From Sphingomonas astaxanthinifaciens DSM 22298 (GTDB taxonomy: Bacteria; Pseudomonadota; Alphaproteobacteria; Sphingomonadales; Sphingomonadaceae), in contig NZ_JONN01000001.1 of NCBI RefSeq assembly GCF_000711715.1, positions 62,001 through 126,000 on the forward strand: 64,000 nt of DNA, written 5' to 3'. The stretch's first letter is position 1. The number at the start of each line of letters is the position of its first letter. The notes beneath the pieces were generated by a model. The model saw only the letters and a program-made list of their open reading frames with translations. It had not been told where the DNA came from and did no database searches. Shown piece by piece: positions 56,242 through 64,000 of this stretch. The translations under genes and the position numbers were made by a program.

Positions 56242-58248
56242 ATGCTTCGCCTGCTTGCCCTGTTGCTGTTGTTCCTCGCGTCACCGGCCGCCGCCCAGCT
56301 CGGCACCGGCACGGCGCACATGCGTCCCGAACTGGTCGCCGAGGGGCCCGCCGTGCCGGGCCGCGAGGTCGAGCTCGCGATCCTCATGACCCCGGAACCC
56401 GGCTGGCACGGCTATTGGGAAAATCCGGGCGACGCGGGCAAGGCGATGACGGTCGCATGGGACCTCCCGCCGGGCGCGAGCGCGGGGCCGCTGCGCTACC
56501 CCGTCCCGACCCGGCTCACCATCGCGGGCCTGATGAACTATGTGTTCAAGGGCCCTTATGCGGTCCTTGTCCGGCTCAAGGTGCCGGCCGATGCGAGGGG
56601 CACGCTGCCGATCCGGGCGACCCTCGACTATCTCGTGTGTACCGATGAGGTCTGCGTCCCCGAGCGCGGCTCGGTCGCGCTCAATCTGTCGGTCGGCGAG
56701 GGGGCGCGCGACGCGCGATTCGACGAATGGCGCGCCAAGGTCCCGCGGCCCATCGGGGCGGGCGCGCATTACGCGGTGTCGGGCCAGTCGCTCGCGATCG
56801 CGATCCCGCTTCCGTCGGCGGTCGGAGTCGGCCAGCCCTATTTCTTCCCGATCAGCGACAATGTCGTGCGCTATGCCGACGCGCAGCGCTTCCGCCGGTC
56901 GGGCGACACTCTGGTCGCCGAGCTGCCGCTGAGCGGCGCGCCGACCGGCGCAGTGGCGGGCGTGATCGACCTCGGCAACGGCCGCGCCTTGCAGGTCGAA
57001 GCTACGCCGGGGCCGGTGCCCGAGGGTGGGCGCGAGATCGGGGCGAGCGAGCCCTGGCGGGTGCTGCTGATCGCGTTCGTCGGCGCGCTGGCGGGCGGTC
57101 TCATCCTCAATCTCATGCCCTGCGTCTTCCCGATTCTCGCCCTGAAGGCGCTGGCGCTGGCCCGCGCGGGCGGCGAGGAGCGTCACGCCCGGATGGATGC
57201 GCTCGGTTACACCGCGGGAGCGGTGGTCGGGACCGGCGCGCTCGGCGCGGTGCTGCTGGCGATCCGCGCGGGCGGAAGCGCGGCCGGATGGGCCTTCCAG
57301 CTCCAGGACCCGCGCACCGTGCTGGTGCTGGCGCTGCTGGCGACCGCGATCACGCTCAATCTCCTCGGCCTCTTCAAGCTGCCGGTGCTCGGCGGCGACA
57401 GCAACCCGCGCGGTGGCTTCGCGACCGGCGCGCTCGCCGCCTTCGTCGCCACGCCCTGCGCCGGGCCGTTCATGGGCGCGGCGCTGGGGACGGCGCTGCT
57501 GCTTCCGGCCGCGGGCGCGCTGCTGGTCTTCGCGGGGCTGGGCCTCGGGCTGGCGCTGCCGTTCCTGCTGCTCGCCTACATTCCCGCGTTGCGGCGGCGT
57601 CTACCGAGGCCGGGTCCGTGGATGATCCGACTCCAGCGCCTGCTCGCCGTGCCGATGGCCCTGTCGGCGGCGGCGGCTTTCTGGCTCCTGTGGCGGCAGG
57701 GCGGAGGGACCCTGCTGCTGATCGGACTCGCCATCGCGGCGGTCCTCATCCTGCCTCTCGTCGCGGTCGGTCGGCTCCAGCACCGCGGCAGGCGCGCCTG
57801 GCCGGTCGGGCTCGCCGCTGCGGTCGCCTCGCTGGCGGCGACCGTGATCGTGCCTGCGGCCGCGCCGGTCGCGGCGCGCAGCGTCGGTGGTGCCGACGCG
57901 TGGAGCGAGGCGAAGGTCGCTTCCGCGCGGGCCCAGGGCCGGCCGGTGTTCGTCTATTTTACCGCCGACTGGTGCCTGAGCTGCAAGGTCAACGAGGCGA
58001 GTACGATCGAGCGCGACAGCGTGCGCGACGCGCTGAAGGCGGCTAATGCCGAGGTCCTCCGCGCCGACTGGACCGACGCCGACCCGGTCATCACCCGCTT
58101 CCTCGACAGTCGCGGGCGCGCCGCGATCCCGCTCTACCTCTGGTATGCGCCGGGTGCGGCCGAGCCCGAGGAATTGCCGCAGGTGCTGACGCCCGCGATG
58201 CTGATCGAGCGGGCGGGCAGGGCCGCTACTTCGCGCCCGAAGGGCTGA
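56242..58248 (+). CDS. dsbD: DsbD-like thiol:disulphide interchange protein
   Basis: A 668-aa inner-membrane protein that passes electrons from cytoplasmic thioredoxin to periplasmic thiols. ATG 56242 with TAGGAG upstream gives a signal peptide (MLRLLALLLLFLASPAAAQ). A periplasmic domain (~20-300) with ATLDYLVCTDEVCVPE (Cys pair C-x4-C) follows. The central CcdA-like membrane domain begins LLIAFVGALAGGLILNLMPCVFPILALKALAL and has FVATPCAGPFMG, holding the paired Cys. The C-terminal thioredoxin-like domain is FVYFTADWCLSCKVNEAS (CLSC). It starts 64 nt after metH. The 3' end overlaps the convergent amidohydrolase by 23 nt. Confidence 0.92.
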   Translation: MLRLLALLLLFLASPAAAQLGTGTAHMRPELVAEGPAVPGREVELAILMTPEPGWHGYWENPGDAGKAMTVAWDLPPGASAGPLRYPVPTRLTIAGLMNYVFKGPYAVLVRLKVPADARGTLPIRATLDYLVCTDEVCVPERGSVALNLSVGEGARDARFDEWRAKVPRPIGAGAHYAVSGQSLAIAIPLPSAVGVGQPYFFPISDNVVRYADAQRFRRSGDTLVAELPLSGAPTGAVAGVIDLGNGRALQVEATPGPVPEGGREIGASEPWRVLLIAFVGALAGGLILNLMPCVFPILALKALALARAGGEERHARMDALGYTAGAVVGTGALGAVLLAIRAGGSAAGWAFQLQDPRTVLVLALLATAITLNLLGLFKLPVLGGDSNPRGGFATGALAAFVATPCAGPFMGAALGTALLLPAAGALLVFAGLGLGLALPFLLLAYIPALRRRLPRPGPWMIRLQRLLAVPMALSAAAAFWLLWRQGGGTLLLIGLAIAAVLILPLVAVGRLQHRGRRAWPVGLAAAVASLAATVIVPAAAPVAARSVGGADAWSEAKVASARAQGRPVFVYFTADWCLSCKVNEASTIERDSVRDALKAANAEVLRADWTDADPVITRFLDSRGRAAIPLYLWYAPGAAEPEELPQVLTPAMLIERAGRAATSRPKG

Positions 58249-59866
58249 CCGACCAGACCATCTTGCCGGCGATCCAGGTCTGCTGGACCTTGGTCCGCGC
58301 AAGGTCGTGCGGCCTGGCCGCGACCGGATCCCGGTCGACGAGGATGAAGTCGGCCCATTGTCCGGGCTCGAGCGCGCCGAACTTGCTTTCCGCGAAGCCT
58401 GCCCAGGCGGCATCGCGGGTGAAGCCGGCGAGCGCCTGGCCGAGAGTCAGTTTCTCCCACGGCCGCCAGCCGCCCGCGGGCTGATCGTCCAGGCCCTGCC
58501 GACTGACCGCCGCGGCAAGGCCGGGGAAGGGGGCGGGATCCTCGACCGGGAAGTCCGAGCCGAGCGCAAGCCTCGCGCCGCTCTTCTCGATGGTCTGCCA
58601 CGCATAAGCGCCGCCCAGCCGCGTCGGCCCCAGCCGCGCTTCGGCCATCAGCCGGTCGCTGGTCTGGTGGGTGGGCTGCATCGAGGCGATCACCCGGTCG
58701 CGGGCGAAGCGGCCGAGGTCGGCGACGTCGAGGATCTGCGCATGCTCGACCCGCCAGCGCTTGTCGCCGACGCGCGCGCCGTTCGCTTCATAGGCCGACA
58801 GCACCATGGCGTTGGCGGCGTCGCCGATGGCATGGACGGCGACCTGGAACGGACCGGCCGCCTTGATCTCGGCGCGAAGCTGGGCGGGGGTGAGGAGGGG
58901 GAGCCCGCGCACCCCCGGGGCGTCGGCATAAGGCGCCTTGAGCCACGCGCCGCGCGAACCCAGCGCGCCATCGGCGTAAAGCTTGACCCCGAGCAGGCCG
59001 AGGCGGTCGTTCGCCTGCCAGCCCCTGGCCTCGGTCCTGCGCAGCGCGGACAGCGCCTGGCCGCCTGCCGCATAGCTCATGATCCGGATGCTGAGTTCGC
59101 CGCGCGCGACCCCGCCTTTCATCACGGCCCATTCCTCGGGCGAGGTTCCCATGTCGGCGACGGCGGTGAGGCCGCGCGAGAGGAGCGCGGTCTGGGCCCG
59201 CAACAGCGCCTCGCGCCGCATTTCCGGGGTCGGCGCCGGGATGGCCCGCGCGACGAGGTCGGTGGCGGCATCGGTGAAGAGACCCTGCTCGATCCGGCCG
59301 CCATTGGGCGCGGGGGTGGCGTCGGTGACGCCGGCTGCGGTCATCGCCGCCGAATTGGCGACGCTGGCGTGGCCGTCGACGCGCTCGAGCCAGACCGGGC
59401 GACCCTTCACGATCCCGTCGAGGTCGGCGTTGGTGGGAAAGCGCTTGTCGGCCCACAATTCCTGGTTCCAGCCGCGGCCGATGATCCAGGGCAGGGTGGG
59501 ATTGGCCGCGGCATAATCGCGCAGCCGCTGCTGCAGTTCGGCGAGGCTGCGGGTGCCCGTGAGGTCGAGCTGTCCCAGCGCCATGCCATAGCCCATGACG
59601 TGGCCGTGCGCGTCGATCAGCCCGGGGAGCAAGGTGCGTCCGCCGCCGTTCAGGACTCGCGTTCCGGCCGGCAGGCGGAAGGTTTCGCCGTTAAGGACCC
59701 GCTTTACCTTGCCGTCGTCGCCAACCAGCAGGCCGGTGAAACGCTCGATCTTCCGGTCGGGGGTTGCGCGGACACCCTTCACGTTGGTGACGAGGAGATC
59801 GGCGGTCGCGGGGCTCGCGGCACCGAGCAGGAGGGCAGCGGCAAGCGGGGCAAGGTTTGTTCGCAT
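58226..59866 (-). CDS. Exported metal-dependent amidohydrolase (YtcJ-like)
   Basis: A 546-aa amidohydrolase-superfamily protein starting ATG 59864-59866 with a signal peptide (MRTNLAPLAAALLLGAASPATA). Motifs: LLPGLIDAHGHVMGYGMALGQLDL (metal H-x-H), WIIGRGWNQELW, RPVWLERVDGHASVANSAAM, VKLYADGALGSRGAWL, VAVHAIGDAANAMVLSAYE, WRVEHAQILDVADLGRFARDRVIASMQPTHQTSD, and LALGSDFPVEDPAPFPGLAAAVSR (metal Asp). This is the YtcJ/LAF3 group; substrates are generally unknown. It overlaps the convergent dsbD end by 23 nt and diverges from ilvA with a 53-nt gap. Confidence 0.9.
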   Translation of the reverse strand: MRTNLAPLAAALLLGAASPATADLLVTNVKGVRATPDRKIERFTGLLVGDDGKVKRVLNGETFRLPAGTRVLNGGGRTLLPGLIDAHGHVMGYGMALGQLDLTGTRSLAELQQRLRDYAAANPTLPWIIGRGWNQELWADKRFPTNADLDGIVKGRPVWLERVDGHASVANSAAMTAAGVTDATPAPNGGRIEQGLFTDAATDLVARAIPAPTPEMRREALLRAQTALLSRGLTAVADMGTSPEEWAVMKGGVARGELSIRIMSYAAGGQALSALRRTEARGWQANDRLGLLGVKLYADGALGSRGAWLKAPYADAPGVRGLPLLTPAQLRAEIKAAGPFQVAVHAIGDAANAMVLSAYEANGARVGDKRWRVEHAQILDVADLGRFARDRVIASMQPTHQTSDRLMAEARLGPTRLGGAYAWQTIEKSGARLALGSDFPVEDPAPFPGLAAAVSRQGLDDQPAGGWRPWEKLTLGQALAGFTRDAAWAGFAESKFGALEPGQWADFILVDRDPVAARPHDLARTKVQQTWIAGKMVWSVSPSGAK

Positions 59867-59919
59867 GGCGCAAGGCTAGCATTGTGATGGGGGAGGGGAA
59901 GGGGTAGCGGCGGCGTGAC

Positions 59920-61134
59920 ATGACACCGCCGACCATCGCCGACATCCGCGCCGCCGCTGACCGCATCGAGGGTGCGGTCCTCAAGACCCCGTTCCTGCTG
60001 GGCCGAACCTTGTCCGAGATCATCGGTGCCGAGGTCTGGCTGAAGTTCGAGAACCTGCAGTTCACCGCCGCCTACAAGGAGCGGGGCGCGCTCAACAAGT
60101 TGCTTCAGCTGAGCGAGGACGAGCGTCGCCGCGGCGTGATCGCCGCAAGCGCGGGCAATCACGCGCAGGCGGTCGCCTATCACGGAAGGCGGCTCGGGAT
60201 TCCGGTGACGATCGTGATGCCGGTCCACACCCCGCTGATGAAGGTCGCGCAGACGCAGGAGCATGGCGCCCGCGTGGTGCTGATCGGCGAGCGGTTCGAC
60301 GACGCTTACGCCCACGCCCGCGAGATGGAGGCGGCCGAGGGGCTGGTGTTCGTCCATCCGTTCGACGACCCTGCCATCGTCGCGGGAACGGGCTCGATCG
60401 CGCTCGAGATGCTGGCCGAGGTGCCCGACCTCGATACGCTGGTGGTTCCCATCGGCGGCGGGGGCCTCATCAGCGGCATGGCGATCGCCGCCCGCTCGGT
60501 GAACCCGGACATCGAGATCGTCGGGGTCGAGGCCGAACTTTACCCGTCGATGAAGAATGTGGTCGAGGGGGGTTCGGGCGCGATCGGCGGCGACACGCTT
60601 GCCGAGGGCATTGCGGTCAAGGAGCCGGGCCGACTTACCCGCGCGATCATCAAGGAGCATGTCGACCGGATCGAGCTGGTCGAGGAAAAGGATCTCGAGC
60701 ATGCGGTGGCGCTGCTGGTCGGGATCGAGAAGACCGTGGTCGAGGGCGCGGGCGCGGCGGGGCTCGCGCTGCTGCTGGCCAAGCCCGATCAATTCAAGGG
60801 CAAGCGCGTCGGCACCGTCCTGTGCGGCGGCAATATCGACACCCACCTCCTCGCCAACGTGCTGATCCGCGAGCTCGTCCGCTGCGGCCGGATCGCGCGG
60901 CTGCGGGTCGGCGCGCAGGACCGCCCGGGTGCGCTGGCGGCGATCACCGCCTGCTTCCACGCGGCCGAGGTCAACATCATCGAGGTCAAGCACCAGCGCA
61001 TCTTCTCGAAGCTCCCGGCCAAGGACACGATCATCGAGGTTGAATGCGAGGCGCGCGATGCGCAGGCCATTGACGCACTGGTCGAGCGCCTGGAGGCGAA
61101 GGGCTTCGTGGTCGAGCGGGCGGCGCTCGACTAG
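59920..61134 (+). CDS. ilvA: Threonine ammonia-lyase (biosynthetic type with ACT domain)
   Basis: A PLP enzyme that deaminates threonine to 2-oxobutyrate, first step of isoleucine synthesis. The 404-aa protein has the PLP lysine in FTAAYKERGALNKL (Lys53), VIAASAGNHAQAVAYHG, VVPIGGGGLISGMAIAA (phosphate-binding Gly loop) and VEGAGAAGLALLL. A C-terminal ACT-like domain (~325-404, LRVGAQDRPGALAAITACFHAAEVNIIEVKHQRI) suggests allosteric control. This one-ACT architecture (about 400 aa) is the IlvA/TdcB-like form common in alphaproteobacteria. Its stop overlaps the stop of the convergent HdeD-like gene by 4 nt. Confidence 0.93.
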   Translation: MTPPTIADIRAAADRIEGAVLKTPFLLGRTLSEIIGAEVWLKFENLQFTAAYKERGALNKLLQLSEDERRRGVIAASAGNHAQAVAYHGRRLGIPVTIVMPVHTPLMKVAQTQEHGARVVLIGERFDDAYAHAREMEAAEGLVFVHPFDDPAIVAGTGSIALEMLAEVPDLDTLVVPIGGGGLISGMAIAARSVNPDIEIVGVEAELYPSMKNVVEGGSGAIGGDTLAEGIAVKEPGRLTRAIIKEHVDRIELVEEKDLEHAVALLVGIEKTVVEGAGAAGLALLLAKPDQFKGKRVGTVLCGGNIDTHLLANVLIRELVRCGRIARLRVGAQDRPGALAAITACFHAAEVNIIEVKHQRIFSKLPAKDTIIEVECEARDAQAIDALVERLEAKGFVVERAALD

Positions 61135-61697
61135 GCGGCGCCCTCGCGCTCGCAGCTGGCGATCTGGAGCAGCATCGCGCCGGTCGCGAGGAAGCTGATC
61201 GCAAGCACCCAGGAGAAACTCGCGACAAGGTCGCTGGTCGTCCCGAACAGGGCCACGATGATGCTCGCCAGCGGCAGGCCGAGGATGAGGATGATCGACA
61301 GGGTGAGGTCGGTCGCGGCGGCGATTGCCGTCCAGCGGCGGACCGCCGAATGGCGCCCCTCGAAGGTCGCGAGGCCGAGCGCGATCACGCGCAGGACCAG
61401 CCAGAAGGTCATCACCGTGATGTTGGGCAGGAAGCGCGTTTCCTCCCGGGCGAGGAAGAAACCGCCCGCCGCGATGGTGGCAAGTCCGGCGAGGCTGGCG
61501 GGCAGGCGCGCGGCATGGCGCCCGGTGGCCGCCACCAGCTCGAGCAGTCCGGCGAGGAGCAGCAGTTCGCCCACCACCAGCGCGCCGCTCGACGCCGCAA
61601 CTTCCGGAAGCAGCAGCGCGCTCGCGCCGATCAGCAGGATGAGCCAGCCGCAGAAGGCCGTCATGCGCGCTCGACGCTGGTCGGGGGTCGCCGTCAT
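61131..61697 (-). CDS. HdeD-family membrane protein (DUF308)
   Basis: A 188-aa protein with about six hydrophobic segments: MTAFCGWLILLIGASALLLPEVAAS, GALVVGELLLLAGLLELVAA, LPASLAGLATIAAGGFFLA, NITVMTFWLVLRVIALGLATF, WTAIAAATDLTLSIILILGLP, and a final ASFSWVLAISFLATGAMLLQIAS. The repeating G-x-x-x-L-x-x-G and 'ARLP..LAGLA.I.AG' pattern fits HdeD/DUF308. In E. coli HdeD is linked to acid resistance. Start ATG 61695-61697 with GGGGTG upstream; the frame stays open far upstream into katG antisense, but only this part is credible. It is convergent with ilvA (4-nt overlap) and divergent from katG. Confidence 0.8.
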   Translation of the reverse strand: MTATPDQRRARMTAFCGWLILLIGASALLLPEVAASSGALVVGELLLLAGLLELVAATGRHAARLPASLAGLATIAAGGFFLAREETRFLPNITVMTFWLVLRVIALGLATFEGRHSAVRRWTAIAAATDLTLSIILILGLPLASIIVALFGTTSDLVASFSWVLAISFLATGAMLLQIASCEREGAA

Positions 61698-61865
61698 TGC
61701 ACCCCAGTAACAAGAACGGACCGAAGGCGGTTCCCCTTTTTCACTTTTCGATCCGCACTCCGGCAATCGCTTTTTCCTTTCGTCACGGCGAAGATTGTTT
61801 GTTTGGGTCGATGAACGGGTGGAGCTAGGGGGAGATCGAAATTCCACTCGAGGAGGCTTGATTCC

Positions 61866-64000
<2,135 letters not shown>

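Noticed and set aside
61698..61865. OxyR site upstream of katG
   Set aside because: No recognisable ATAG-N7-CTAT type pattern; regulation may exist but is not visible.

Overview
The window is a GC-rich alphaproteobacterial chromosome segment, most likely from a sphingomonad (Sphingomonadales). The reasons are the gene order of the division and cell-wall (dcw) cluster, the alphaproteobacterial protein types (HWE histidine kinase, a two-gene MetH with an ArsR-methyltransferase regulator) and two families of short palindromic repeats. In translation these repeats give VCFRPIADI-like and RPERS..AVEGRPSTSLR-like peptides, which I associate with sphingomonad genomes. No rRNA, tRNA, CRISPR array, insertion sequence or prophage was recognised.

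Layout. 1-401: 5' end of purL on the minus strand. 402-2500: a small accessory island of four short plus-strand genes, two of them immunity-protein-like and two membrane proteins, separated by five copies of a 27-nt hairpin repeat, all in one orientation. 2600-3980: envelope and lipoprotein genes. 3981-22832: a complete dcw cluster (mraZ rsmH ftsL ftsI murE murF mraY murD ftsW murG murC murB ddl ftsQ ftsA ftsZ), almost every junction overlapping by 1-13 nt. It is preceded by two oppositely oriented MraZ-box arrays and a DnaA box. The ftsZ promoter carries a cluster of GANTC (CcrM) sites. 22972-26329: a SPOR-domain protein, a dGTPase-like protein and an NAD(P)-binding protein. 26381-28942: RNase E, minus strand. 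29294-39502: an amidase, PBP1A, RF2, a methyltransferase lipoprotein, a CsaA-like protein, SppA, ribosomal protein S1 and IHF-beta. 39595-42267: HWE histidine kinase and thymidylate synthase. 42430-44405: a second accessory island (truncated RadC-like protein, CxxC mini-protein, small membrane protein, lipoprotein, hypothetical) with four copies of the same hairpin repeat in the opposite orientation. 44473-50443: MATE exporter, L,D-transpeptidase, CIRCE-controlled groES-groEL, and envelope proteins. 50616-56177: methionine operon (22-bp palindromic operator, ArsR-methyltransferase regulator, metF, metH in two genes). 56242-64000: DsbD-like protein, amidohydrolase, threonine ammonia-lyase, HdeD-like membrane protein and the start of katG.

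Together the genes mostly serve peptidoglycan precursor synthesis, divisome assembly and envelope upkeep, translation and RNA turnover, and one-carbon/methionine metabolism. The most unusual features are: (1) two islands where small orphan genes alternate with one hairpin-repeat family; (2) a second palindromic element inserted in frame into murB and into a lipoprotein gene; (3) the double MraZ-box array; (4) GANTC clustering before ftsZ; (5) a murD with atypical base composition inside an otherwise uniform operon.
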